Assembly: GCA_036404435.1 (NCBI GenBank)
Contig: DASWZN010000060.1
Location: forward strand, 1 to 64,000
DNA from: DASWZN01 sp036404435
Lineage (GTDB): Bacteria; Acidobacteriota; Terriglobia; Bryobacterales; Bryobacteraceae
Direction: 5' to 3'
Length of the DNA: 64,000 nucleotides
Shown piece after piece: positions 34,601 through 42,220 of this stretch. The notes below the pieces were generated by a model that worked only from the letters and a program-made list of their open reading frames with translations, did no database searches and was not told where the DNA came from. The position numbers and the translations under genes are program-made. Each line of letters starts with the position of its first letter. The first letter of the stretch is position 1.

Positions 34601-34822
34601 GTAATACGTCACGACGGCTCGCAAATGGACCGGGTAACCCCGCCTTGCTTCCTCGAGCGTGAGACTGTGGGCCTCACGCGCCGTGGCAACCGTTCGCAGA
34701 CCCGCCGCCGGGGCCCCCGATGCCTGGCCGCCTGCCATAACGCCACTCAGTAGCAGGGCCAGTGCAACGCTCTGAGGCAGGCGCCATCGACCCGGCGCCG
34801 GCTCTAAGGTTCGTGAGTCCAT
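31691..34822 (-). CDS. Hybrid sensor histidine kinase with two receiver domains
   Basis: ATG 34822 gives 1043 residues; a TTG at 34867 is an alternative start. A signal/anchor sequence is followed by a 430-residue extracytoplasmic sensor region with repeated OB-like patterns (LRAVVTYYDP, VHVRGRVALQW), a membrane helix (VLSLVLLITFAVLGWVVALR), HisKA (ANMSHEIRTPMNGVAGM), HATPase_c (VGNALKFTEEG, GTGLGLTIS), a first receiver (VLVADGSGASRR, Asp in VLADSRLPETDG) and a second canonical receiver (ILLAEDNAVNQ, VLMDVQMPQMDG). The first receiver lacks the usual acidic triad (DG for DD). The C-terminal tail VGQASGLSAEPLA comes from a palindromic repeat. No output regulator lies nearby. Confidence 0.88.
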   Translation of the reverse strand: MDSRTLEPAPGRWRLPQSVALALLLSGVMAGGQASGAPAAGLRTVATAREAHSLTLEEARRGYPVHLRAVVTYYDPYIDTRHRALFVHDETGGIFVAVPAGPPLSLHAGTLIELWGVSGPGDFAPVVDLPQIRVIGQSRLPAEAPRVSLAQMRIGADDSQWVEVEGVVHAVVRSGMTVTIDLALADGVIRATTVAEAGADYERLIDARIRMRAAAGEIFNNNRQATGARLFFPTLREVTIEEPAPADPFVLPVHPINDLLTFAPDVAFPRRVHVRGRVALQWPGRSLCLADASQGLCVATAQTTPVKLGDVVEVAGFPAIGQYKPTLTDATFRVAGSAQPVAPAPVTGEQALRGEYDARLVQIQGQLIGRDLAAKNPTLVLSSGNFIFAAILPGERRGDEANAWREGSTLRLTGICSVQADAEEAAMTEGHTLPKAFRILLRSPRDVVVSESPSWWSAVHAAEVLSLVLLITFAVLGWVVALRHRVKQQTEVIQGQLEQTAALKDAAEAANRAKGEFLANMSHEIRTPMNGVAGMIDMALDAHPSPEQQECLLMARSSADALLTVINDILDFSKIEAGKLELDCVDFDLHEFVEETTRAFAPRASEKGIELISETRPGAPRRVHADAARLRQVITNLVGNALKFTEEGEVCLRVENDGHFRDGLRLHFTVSDTGIGIPLEKQKLIFEAFSQGDASTTRRYGGTGLGLTISARLVRMMGGKIWVESEPGRGCNVHFTASVSAAPDRSGDRDTEIDCLLGIPVLVADGSGASRRVLADALSRWGLQVTLAADGPSAVQILAESARSGEPFRMVLADSRLPETDGCALARRVRSLPELKQCAVVVLAPYGRACSDSRRRDAGVDALLTKPVRQAELRDTVIEALQDPSERAAPAAPLRTASPPQAEPSLSSLRILLAEDNAVNQHLGRRLLEKRGHKVSVAGDGHEALVLFDRESFDVVLMDVQMPQMDGFEATAALRAKEGGTGRRTPIIALTAHAMKGDAERCLQAGMDGYVTKPVKAEALFAAIAAVVTPVGQASGLSAEPLA
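31710..31733. repeat. Palindromic dispersed repeat, copy 2 (inside the kinase 3' end)
   Basis: The minus strand reads GTGGGACAGGCCTCCGG then ACTGTC, identical to the copy at 9019-9041 for 17 bases and differing by one base after that. It encodes the residues VGQASGLS at the kinase C-terminus. This is a REP-like repeat that has been read through. Confidence 0.5.
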
Positions 34823-35110
34823 GCCATTCTGGGCGCCCAGGTCCGCCGGCGGCCGGGCGCGCGGCAAACTGGTCCCGCGTGTTACTTATCGGCTGACCGC
34901 GGGCATTGTTGCAGCCTAGGCAGGCGTCTGCCTGCGCGCAGCCCGGCAACACCGTCGCTCGAACGCAAACCACTGCCGGACAGGATCACCGCAAATTCGC
35001 CGAAAGACGTCCAAAACTGCGAAGGTTGGGCTACAGATCCCCGCGCCGCCGCCCGATAACCTTTACGTTGGTGACCGCCAGAAATCAGCAGGGAACCCTA
35101 TTGGGGCTCT

Positions 35111-36952
35111 ATGGAAAACATGCCCATGCAGGATCAGGAAGTGATTCGCGAGTTCTTGGTCGAGAGTCATGAAAACCTCTCTCGTCTGGATCGGGAACTC
35201 GTCGAACTCGAGAAGCACCCGAAGGATGCCGCCCTGTTGGCAAGCATCTTCCGCACCATTCACACCATCAAGGGCACGTGCGGCTTCCTCGCGTTTTCGA
35301 CGCTGGAAGCGATCTCTCATCAGGCCGAGAGCCTCCTGAGCCAGTTGCGCGATGGCGAACGGGAGCTCACGCCGTCCCTGGTGTCCCTGATTTTGGAAAC
35401 AGTCGATGCGACTCGAAAGGTGCTGGCCTCCGTCGAAGCGACCGGAGAAGAAGGCCCGAACCGCTTTGAGGAGTTGACCGAACGTCGGAGGGTCGCGGCG
35501 CGATCGAAGGCCGCTCCCGCCAGCGAAACCGCTCAGGCCCAGTCCGGCGGGGACGTGGTGCCTGGTCTTCCGGCGGACCCTCCGGACGACAGCAGCGAGC
35601 GTGCCGAGGGCAAGAAGCCCGAAGACGACTCAGCGAAGTCCTCCGCCGTGGCGGATGCGAACATCCGGGTCGGGGTTGGGCTGCTGGACAAGCTCATGGA
35701 CCTGGTGGGGGAACTGGTGCTGACCCGCAATCAGATCCTCCAGTTCAACACCGAGCGCGAAGACGCCGCCCTCAACGCCACCTCGCAGCGGCTGAACCTG
35801 ATTACCACCGAGTTGCAGGAAGGCGTCATGAAGACGCGTATGCAACCGATCGGGATGGTCTGGAACAAGCTGCCGCGCGTGGTGCGCGACATGGCGGTGG
35901 CGCTCGGCAAACAGATCCGGCTGGAGATGGACGGAGCGGAGACGGAACTCGACCGGACTATCATCGAGGCCATCAAGGATCCGCTGGTCCATTTGGTTCG
36001 AAACTCCTGCGACCACGGCATCGAGCCGCCGGAGGTCCGGGCTCGAGCGGGCAAACCGCCGACGGGCAGGCTGTCCCTGCGCGCCTATCACGAAGGCGGA
36101 CAGGTCAACATCGAGATCGGCGACGACGGGGCCGGGATCGACGTCGCGCGGGTCAAGCAGAAGGCCATGGAGAAAGGGCTCCTGCGGCCCGAACAGGCGG
36201 AGAAGCTGAGCGACCGCGAGGCGCTGAACCTGATCTTCCACCCCGGCTTCTCTACGGCCGAGACCGTTACCAACGTTTCGGGACGCGGGGTCGGCATGGA
36301 CGTGGTGAAGACCCACATCGAGAAGATCGGCGGCGTGGTCGACATCTTCAGCCGGCCGGGCGAAGGCGCCACGGTCAAACTCAAAATCCCGCTTACCCTG
36401 GCCATCATCCCCGGTTTGGTGATCACGAGCGGAGGGGAGCGGTTCGTCATTCCCCAGGTCAGCCTGCTGGAGCTGATCCGCCTGGAAGGGGATGGCTCGG
36501 AAAAGCACATCGAGCACGTGCACGGAACCCCGGTCTATCGCCGGCGCGGGAGTTTGCTGCCCATCGCCTACCTGAATCAGGTGCTGGGACTGATGTCGGC
36601 CGAGCGGGCCGAGGCGGTCAGCATGGTGGTCCTGCAGGCGGAGGACCGGCAGTTCGGCCTGGTGGTGGACGGCATCAACGACACCCAGGAGATCGTGGTC
36701 AAGCCGCTGGGCAAGCAATTGAAAGGGCTCACCGTCTACGCCGGCGCGACCATCATGGGCGACGGCCGCGTGGCCCTCATCCTGGACGTGCTCGGCATCG
36801 GGCAGCGTTCCGGTGTGCTGGCGGAGTCCCGCGAGCAGGCGCGCGCGGCGGCGGAACACAAGGCGCAATCGGGGATCGAACAGCAGCGGCTGCTTCTGTT
36901 CGAAGGCAAGCTGGCGGTGCGGGCCGACGCGGCCAAGCATCAGGGCGACTAG
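35111..36952 (+). CDS. cheA: Chemotaxis histidine kinase CheA, 3' end replaced by a chemoreceptor fragment
   Basis: The 613-residue protein has HPt (phospho-His in FRTIHTIKGTCGFL near residue 50), an acidic/proline linker, the dimerisation domain (GLLDKLMDLVGELVLTRNQI), HATPase_c (LVRNSCDHGIEPPE, GRGVGMDVV) and one CheW-like domain (IPLTLAIIPGLVITSGGERF to about residue 575). It then begins a further segment, EQQRLLLF, as relatives do before a second CheW-like domain. It then switches to EGKLAVRADAAKHQGD and stops. That motif is typical of chemoreceptor HAMP-region repeats, not of CheA. The kinase core is complete, so activity is possible. The start at 35111 has only a weak ribosome site. Confidence 0.82.
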   Translation: MENMPMQDQEVIREFLVESHENLSRLDRELVELEKHPKDAALLASIFRTIHTIKGTCGFLAFSTLEAISHQAESLLSQLRDGERELTPSLVSLILETVDATRKVLASVEATGEEGPNRFEELTERRRVAARSKAAPASETAQAQSGGDVVPGLPADPPDDSSERAEGKKPEDDSAKSSAVADANIRVGVGLLDKLMDLVGELVLTRNQILQFNTEREDAALNATSQRLNLITTELQEGVMKTRMQPIGMVWNKLPRVVRDMAVALGKQIRLEMDGAETELDRTIIEAIKDPLVHLVRNSCDHGIEPPEVRARAGKPPTGRLSLRAYHEGGQVNIEIGDDGAGIDVARVKQKAMEKGLLRPEQAEKLSDREALNLIFHPGFSTAETVTNVSGRGVGMDVVKTHIEKIGGVVDIFSRPGEGATVKLKIPLTLAIIPGLVITSGGERFVIPQVSLLELIRLEGDGSEKHIEHVHGTPVYRRRGSLLPIAYLNQVLGLMSAERAEAVSMVVLQAEDRQFGLVVDGINDTQEIVVKPLGKQLKGLTVYAGATIMGDGRVALILDVLGIGQRSGVLAESREQARAAAEHKAQSGIEQQRLLLFEGKLAVRADAAKHQGD

Positions 36953-37010
36953 CGTGTTCAGGTTGTTCTTGATCTCGTTGAAGTCGCCGCTGTAGGCGTC
37001 GGTGATCTTC
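36948..37010 (-). pseudogene. Inverted fragment of a chemoreceptor (MCP) gene
   Basis: Read on the minus strand this interval encodes KKITDAYSGDFNEIKNNLNT followed by LV. That is a characteristic phrase of chemoreceptors with repeated HAMP-type modules; in such proteins it comes just before the AVEGKL.TRADA.KHQGD phrase found here on the plus strand at 36904-36951. The two pieces are therefore neighbouring parts of one kind of gene joined head to head. It has no start, stop or function of its own. Confidence 0.6.
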
Positions 37011-37590
37011 TTCCGCGATCCCGCCCATTATGAGGCCATACGCACTGGCCTGCTCCCTCGGCTGCGGGAGGCGGCGGGACAGCAAGAAGCTGTGGTTCTG
37101 GTCGGCCGCTGCATCGACGTGGCAGGAGGCTTACAGCCTGGCCATGCTCCTCCTGGGGTGCGGCGTGAGCGACTGGAACATTCAAATCCTGGGCACCGAC
37201 TTCTCCTCGCAGGTCCTGGAGCGCGCCCGGTCCGGCAAGTACCAGCAAATCGAGGTGAACCGGGGGTTGCCGGCGGCCCTTTTAGTGAAGCACTTCTGCC
37301 GTTCCGGCGTGGACTGGCAGGTGAGCGAGACGGTGCGGCAAATGGTCCGGTTCGAGACCATTGACCTGCGAAACAGCATGCGCGCCCTCGGCCCCTTCGA
37401 CCTGGTCTTCTGCCGCAACGTCATGATCTACTTCGACGCCGAAACGAAGAAGAACATCTTGAAACAGATCCACGGCACGCTGTTTCGAGGCGGCTGGCTG
37501 CTGCTGGGCGGCGCCGAAACGGCCTTCGGCGTCGAGGAGTGGTTTGAACGGCAGACCGTGGGAAGCGCGATCGTGTACGTGACCCGTTGA
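37005..37590 (+). pseudogene. cheR: Truncated, frameshifted CheR methyltransferase
   Basis: The CheR reading begins abruptly at FFRDPAHYEAIRTGLLPRL, without the usual 80-residue N-terminal helical domain. After AAGQQE, near 37083, the frame must shift by one base to continue with LWFWSAAASTWQEAYSLAML and on to the normal end (ILGTDFSSQVLERARSGKYQ, DLVFCRNVMIYFD, GSAIVYVTR). The SAM-binding motif, usually ACSTGQEPYS, reads AASTWQEAYS, so key residues are also lost. An ATG at 37030 opens the second frame but would give a protein lacking the SAM site. It should be inactive. Confidence 0.75.
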
Positions 37591-37601
37591 GAGGAGAAAA
37601 C

Positions 37602-38078
37602 ATGCCCACCGAATCGAGCGCAGAGATACCGCCGAGCGAACTGGCGCAGATCGTGGAGTCCGTCTTCGGGACCATGATGAGTCTGGAAGCGGGCGAGGGC
37701 GGAACGCCCTGGTTCCCCAGCGGGGACCGCGTAACGTCCGCCGTCCACCTGGCCGGCGATTGGAACGGAGCAGTGCTGCTCGAGTGCAGCCAGCGCCAGG
37801 CTTGCCGCTTCGCCGGCCGTTTCCTCTCCATGGATCCGCCCGAGGGCGTGGACGACGACGTGCGCGACGTGCTGGGCGAGCTGGCCAACATGATCGGCGG
37901 CAACCTGAAGTGCGTGTTGACGCGGGGGATCCGGCTTTCCATGCCCTCGGTGGTGGATGGCAGCGACTACAGCCTGCGAGTTTGCGGGGGCGAGGTCCGC
38001 CAGCGGCTCGCCTTCGGGTGCGCCGAGGGCCCCTTTTGGATCACGGTGCTCGCCACGCGACCGATAAGACAGACGTGA
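37602..38078 (+). CDS. CheX/CheC-like chemotaxis phosphatase domain protein
   Basis: The ATG at 37602 follows a strong GAGAGGAG ribosome site and gives 158 residues. The region LGELANMIGGNLK contains the ExxN phosphatase signature of the CheX/CheC/FliY family, flanked by GAVLLECSQRQACRFAGRFL, the usual membrane-free alpha/beta core. Such proteins dephosphorylate CheY-P. The paired second helix ExxN is not clearly present, so it is the single-motif CheX type. Its stop overlaps the hemerythrin start as GTGA. Confidence 0.72.
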   Translation: MPTESSAEIPPSELAQIVESVFGTMMSLEAGEGGTPWFPSGDRVTSAVHLAGDWNGAVLLECSQRQACRFAGRFLSMDPPEGVDDDVRDVLGELANMIGGNLKCVLTRGIRLSMPSVVDGSDYSLRVCGGEVRQRLAFGCAEGPFWITVLATRPIRQT

Positions 38079-38494
38079 AAGCCATCCACGACGTGAGCGA
38101 CGGGACCGAGGAGTTCAGCGTAAACGTGAAGTTGTTCGACATGCAGCACCGGCGCTTCCTGCGGCTGATCGCGCGGCTGGAAACGGCGATGAGCCAAGGG
38201 ATTGCCGAACAGGAGCTGGCGGAGATCCTGGCGGACCTGGCCGACTACGCCAAGGAACACTTCGCCACCGAGGAGGCGGTGATGAAAGCGTACGAGTTCC
38301 CGTGGCGCGACCATCACGCCCTGGAGCACCAGCAAGCCATCGCGGACCTTGACGCCGCGCAGAGTCGATGCGCGTCCGGCGAGCCGGCCCTGGGCGTCGA
38401 GGTGCTAGACCGCCTGAGGGAATGGCTCCAGCGGCACGTGCTTGAATCGGACAGGGCCTACACGGAGCACCTCAACGCCCACGGCTTGTTCTAG
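38075..38494 (+). CDS. Bacteriohemerythrin
   Basis: The GTG at 38075 overlaps the upstream stop and gives 139 residues. The di-iron ligands of hemerythrin are all visible in order: His in FDMQHRRFLRLI, His and Glu in KEHFATEEAVM, two His in RDHHALEHQQ, and His/Asp in LQRHVLESDRAY. It binds oxygen reversibly and in bacteria often links oxygen to motility or protects enzymes. Its pairing with a CheX-like gene suggests oxygen-responsive signalling. Its TAG stop overlaps the stop of the convergent synthetase gene. Confidence 0.88.
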   Translation: MKAIHDVSDGTEEFSVNVKLFDMQHRRFLRLIARLETAMSQGIAEQELAEILADLADYAKEHFATEEAVMKAYEFPWRDHHALEHQQAIADLDAAQSRCASGEPALGVEVLDRLREWLQRHVLESDRAYTEHLNAHGLF

Positions 38495-40431
38495 GTCTGT
38501 GGAGCGCGGAAGCTCTCCAGCGCAGAAGGGTCCGCCAAGGTCGAACCGTCTCCCAGCGGTTCCCCAAGATAGCTCTGGCGGATGAGCCGCCGCACCACCT
38601 TGCCGCTTTGAGTCTTCGGCAGCGCCGCCACCACCTCGATGGTCCGAGGGCGGAAGGCCGGCCCCAGATTCTCGGCCACGCACCCCGCCATCTCCTCGAG
38701 AACGCCCGCCGCGATCGCCGCCCCGGGCTTCGCCACGACGAACGCAATAATCGCCTCGCCCTTGACCTCGTCCGGAACCCCGATCGCCGCCGCCTCCAAG
38801 ACCGACGGATGCGCCATCAGCGCCCGTTCGATTTCGCCGGGCCCGACCTTCCGTCCCGCCACCTTCATCGATTCGTCGGCGCGCCCGTGCAGAAACCAGC
38901 AGCCGTCCTCGTCCACGCTGGCCCAGTCGCCGTGATTCCAGATTTCTTTCCACTTCGACCAGTAGGTATCGAGATAGCGCTGCGGATCGCCCCACACGCC
39001 GCGCGTCATCGAGGGCGCGGGCCTGGTGCACACCAGATATCCCGTTTGGCCGCGAACGGGCCGTCCCTCGCCATCCAACACCTCGGTCGCCATGCCGGGC
39101 GCCGGGCCGCCCAGGGAGCAGGCCTTCAGCGGCTGAATCGGCATGGGCATTAGAAAGCAACCTATGATCTCCGTCCCGCCCGAGATGTTGATAATCGGCA
39201 GCCGGCCGCCCCCGACGTTCTCGAAGAACCACCGGTACGAGACTTCGTCCCACGGCTCGCCGGTCGACCCCAGCAGTCGCAGCGAGCTCAGATCTGAACG
39301 CCGCGGCAGCTCGCTTCCATGCTTCATCGCCATCCGCACCGCGGTCGGCGAAACGCCGAACACGTCGATGCGATGTCTGGCGATCATTTGCCACAGCCGG
39401 TCCGGCCCCGGAAAATCCGGCGCGCCGTCATACAGGAACACCGTCCCGCCGAAGTGATGATTTCCGACGAGCTCCCAAGGCCCCATCATCCAGCCGATGT
39501 CGGACAACCAGAAGAACCGGTCTCCTTCGCGATGATCGAACGCCAGATACATCTCTTTCGACGTCTGGGCGAGGCATCCGGCGTGCGTGTGCACCGCGCC
39601 TTTCGGCCTGCCGGTGGTCCCCGAGGTATAGAGAATGAGCGCGGGGTCTTCGGAATCGAGACGCAGAGACTCGCACTCGTCCGGCCCGCATTCGACATCC
39701 TCCCACCACAGATCCCGGCCAGGGGTCCACTGCACGTCGCCGCCCTTGTAGCGCCACACGATCACCTTCTCGACGCCGCCCGGCGACGCAGCCAGCGCCT
39801 GGTCGATCTTGTCTTTGAGCGGGAGGAGCTTCCCGCGGCGCTCCAGCCTGTCCGCGGTGAATAGCACGCGCGCGCCGGAGTCCTCGATCCGGTCCGCGAT
39901 CGCGCCCGGTCCGAACCCGGAGAACACCGGAACGGCGATCAGCCCCAGCTTGAAACAGGCATAGAGAATCGTGACCACCTCGGGAACCATCGGCATCGCC
40001 AGCGCCACGCGGTCCCCGGGCCGCATTCCCAGCGCCCGCAGGCCGTTCGCAAGCCGGTTCACCTGACCGGCAAGCTGCGCGTAGGTCACCGCGCGAACCG
40101 CCCCGTCCTCGCCTTCCCAAAGCACGGCGCAATCGCCCGCCCGCCGGCCTTGCGCGTGCCTGTCCAGGCAATTCCACGCCACGTTCAGCTTGCCATCGAC
40201 GAACCAGCGGGACCATTCCACCCCGCGCGAGTCGTCCAGCACCTTGTCATACGGCTCGAACCACTCGATGCCAACCTCGCGCACCATCTCATCCCAGAAC
40301 TCCTCGCTCCGGCTGCGGGAGAACTCGAGGAATTGCGCGAGCGTATCGAAGCCTAGCCGGCGCATGAACCGGTACACGTTGGTGGCTGCGATCCATTCTT
40401 CGGTCGGCTGCCAGATCCACTCGCCCGTCAT
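38491..40431 (-). CDS. AMP-forming acyl-CoA synthetase, probably acetoacetyl-CoA synthetase-like
   Basis: ATG 40431 has GAGGAG 6 bp upstream and gives 646 residues. Adenylate-forming motifs are LILYTSGTTGRPKGAVHTHA (A3), INISGGTEIIG (A5), GDWASVDEDGCWFLHGRADE (A7/A8) and the catalytic lysine in KTQSGKVVRR. The N-terminal WQPTEEWIAATNVYRFMRRL resembles acetoacetyl-CoA synthetases. It follows the homogentisate genes by 31 bp. Fumarylacetoacetate cleavage yields acetoacetate, so activation of that product would complete the pathway. Acetate or another short acid cannot be excluded. Confidence 0.8.
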   Translation of the reverse strand: MTGEWIWQPTEEWIAATNVYRFMRRLGFDTLAQFLEFSRSRSEEFWDEMVREVGIEWFEPYDKVLDDSRGVEWSRWFVDGKLNVAWNCLDRHAQGRRAGDCAVLWEGEDGAVRAVTYAQLAGQVNRLANGLRALGMRPGDRVALAMPMVPEVVTILYACFKLGLIAVPVFSGFGPGAIADRIEDSGARVLFTADRLERRGKLLPLKDKIDQALAASPGGVEKVIVWRYKGGDVQWTPGRDLWWEDVECGPDECESLRLDSEDPALILYTSGTTGRPKGAVHTHAGCLAQTSKEMYLAFDHREGDRFFWLSDIGWMMGPWELVGNHHFGGTVFLYDGAPDFPGPDRLWQMIARHRIDVFGVSPTAVRMAMKHGSELPRRSDLSSLRLLGSTGEPWDEVSYRWFFENVGGGRLPIINISGGTEIIGCFLMPMPIQPLKACSLGGPAPGMATEVLDGEGRPVRGQTGYLVCTRPAPSMTRGVWGDPQRYLDTYWSKWKEIWNHGDWASVDEDGCWFLHGRADESMKVAGRKVGPGEIERALMAHPSVLEAAAIGVPDEVKGEAIIAFVVAKPGAAIAAGVLEEMAGCVAENLGPAFRPRTIEVVAALPKTQSGKVVRRLIRQSYLGEPLGDGSTLADPSALESFRAPQT

Positions 40432-40462
40432 CGCCGCTCCTCGACTCATGCTGCAATGCCAC

Positions 40463-41110
40463 TCAGTTTGGTGGGGCGCGGACCCCCTGGTCCGCGAGCC
40501 GACCCCCCGGCCGCGCCATATCGAATCGGTCCGTCGTGCGCACGTAGGTCGGGCCGCCCATGCGCCCGATGGCGCGCAGCTTGTCCGGGTCGATCCGGAA
40601 GTCCTCGCACAGCGCCTCATCCACGTGGAAGCGCAAGACCTCCCCGAGCACCACGCTTCCGCCCAGAGGCTTGCTGCTCACGTGGACCACCTGGAGTAGC
40701 CGGCACTCCATCTGGATGTGCGACTCCGCCACCCGCGGAGGCTTCACCAGATCGCTCGGGACCGGCGTCAGCCCCGAGATCTCGAACTCGTTCACCTCCG
40801 GCGGAAAGTCCGCCGAGCACGCATTCATCTGCGCGGCGAATTCCTCCGACACCACGTTGACCACGAACTCGCCGGTGGCCTCGATGTTCCGCAGAGTGTC
40901 TTTCCGCCGACCGTCGCTCGCCCGCACCGTCGTGCTGAAGCAAATCACCGGCGGGTTGGGGCAAACTCCATTGAAGAAGCTGTACGGCGCCAGGTTCGGA
41001 ACGCCCTCCGCGTTCACGGTGGAAACGAACGCGATGGGCCGCGGGACGATCGCCCCCACCATCAACTTGTAAATGTTCTGTGGGCTGTGTTCTCCGGGAT
41101 CGATGATCAC
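40463..41110 (-). CDS. Flavin reductase-like domain protein
   Basis: GTG 41110 overlaps the hmgA stop as GTGA and gives 215 residues starting VIIDPGEHSPQNIYKLMVGA. The flavin-reductase-like split barrel follows: PRPIAFVSTVNAEGVPNLAP, FFNGVCPNPPVICFST, KDTLRNIEATGEFVVNVV. Members bind FMN and act as flavin reductases or flavoproteins of unknown substrate. The position between hmgA and the synthetase in one operon suggests a role in aromatic catabolism, for which there is no direct evidence. Confidence 0.82.
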   Translation of the reverse strand: MIIDPGEHSPQNIYKLMVGAIVPRPIAFVSTVNAEGVPNLAPYSFFNGVCPNPPVICFSTTVRASDGRRKDTLRNIEATGEFVVNVVSEEFAAQMNACSADFPPEVNEFEISGLTPVPSDLVKPPRVAESHIQMECRLLQVVHVSSKPLGGSVVLGEVLRFHVDEALCEDFRIDPDKLRAIGRMGGPTYVRTTDRFDMARPGGRLADQGVRAPPN

Positions 41111-42210
41111 CGCTTCTCCATCCAGCTCTTCCAGTAATCGTCCCACTCCACTTCCCTGCCCGCGGGGAGCACCTGAATCGGATTCAGACCGTCCAGCATC
41201 ACGGCGCATTCGTCCGTGAACGTCTTCTTCGCCTGGTTGGCCAGCGCCTTGGGATGCGGCCCGTGGTGGATGCCGCGCGGATGCAGCGTCGCCATGCCGG
41301 GCTTGATGTTGTCTTTGCTGAAGAAATCCCCGTCGTGATAGAAGAGGAATTCGTCGTAGTCCGTGTTGCGGTGAAAGAACGGAACCCGTAGCGCCTTCTC
41401 GTCCTCCTCGAGCGGCCGGGGCAGGAAGGTGCACACCACGGCGCCCTCGGTGACGAAGGTCGTGTGGGCGCTCGGCGGCAGGTGCACGCGCGGGCTGGTC
41501 AGCGGCCGTATGTCGCGCATGTTCAGCTTCCACGCCGTCAGATCGCCTTTCCAGCCGATCACGTCGAGCGGGTTAAAGGGATACACGACCTTGGAGATCT
41601 CGCCGTTCACCAGGATCCGCACCTCCCATTCCCGGTCGCCATCCAGGATCGGCGCCGGCTCGGGGACCGTGATCACCGCCGGATCGTACAGCGCGTGCTG
41701 CCCGATCAGCCCTTTCTGCGGCTGGTCGAACTCCGCTTTCGACTGGATGATCAGAAAGAAGTTGTCGCGGGTCTCGGGAACCACCCGGTAGGTCACGGCC
41801 CGCGGAAGGTTGATGTAATCTCCCTTCTCGAAGGGCAGCGGCCCGAAGTCCGTCTCGATCGTGCCCTCGCCCCGATGCACAAACACCAGCTCGTCCCCAT
41901 CCGCGTTCCGGAAGTAGAACGGCATCGGCGCCGACCGCCGCGAAACGGACAGCTTCAGCTCGCCGTTCGCCAGGAACGCCGTCGGAAACCCGCACGGATC
42001 GCTCTCGTCCGAGGGTTCGAGCTTGTTCAGATCGAAGCAATGCGGCCGTAGCGTCCCCTCGAACCGTATCCAGCCCGTGGGCGGGTGCAGGTGATAGAGA
42101 TGCGCGGATTTGCCGTAAAACCCCTTGCGGCCGTGCTCTTCTTCGTAGGCGCCCTCGGGCAATCCCACGTGCGCTTGTGTGGCGATCTTGCCTTTCTTGA
42201 GAGGATACAT
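41107..42210 (-). CDS. hmgA: Homogentisate 1,2-dioxygenase
   Basis: The 367-residue cupin-fold enzyme opens the homogentisate ring with O2 to maleylacetoacetate. The iron site is recognisable as FHRNTDYDEFLFYHDGDF (Glu) and LHPRGIHHGPHP (His residues). The N-terminal FYGKSAHLYHLHPPTGW region is typical. It is shorter than the 430-440-residue proteobacterial form, as in other non-proteobacterial members. It follows the fumarylacetoacetase gene by 10 bp and overlaps the flavin reductase gene. Confidence 0.9.
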   Translation of the reverse strand: MYPLKKGKIATQAHVGLPEGAYEEEHGRKGFYGKSAHLYHLHPPTGWIRFEGTLRPHCFDLNKLEPSDESDPCGFPTAFLANGELKLSVSRRSAPMPFYFRNADGDELVFVHRGEGTIETDFGPLPFEKGDYINLPRAVTYRVVPETRDNFFLIIQSKAEFDQPQKGLIGQHALYDPAVITVPEPAPILDGDREWEVRILVNGEISKVVYPFNPLDVIGWKGDLTAWKLNMRDIRPLTSPRVHLPPSAHTTFVTEGAVVCTFLPRPLEEDEKALRVPFFHRNTDYDEFLFYHDGDFFSKDNIKPGMATLHPRGIHHGPHPKALANQAKKTFTDECAVMLDGLNPIQVLPAGREVEWDDYWKSWMEKR

Positions 42211-42220
42211 CCCAGCCTCC

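Noticed and set aside
31634..34753. 1039-codon open frame on the plus strand
   Set aside because: It is a reverse shadow of the hybrid kinase gene and has no recognisable domain.
40432..41533. Longer form of the flavin reductase-like protein beginning at 41533
   Set aside because: The extra residues overlap hmgA out of frame; the family fold starts at the GTGA overlap at 41110.
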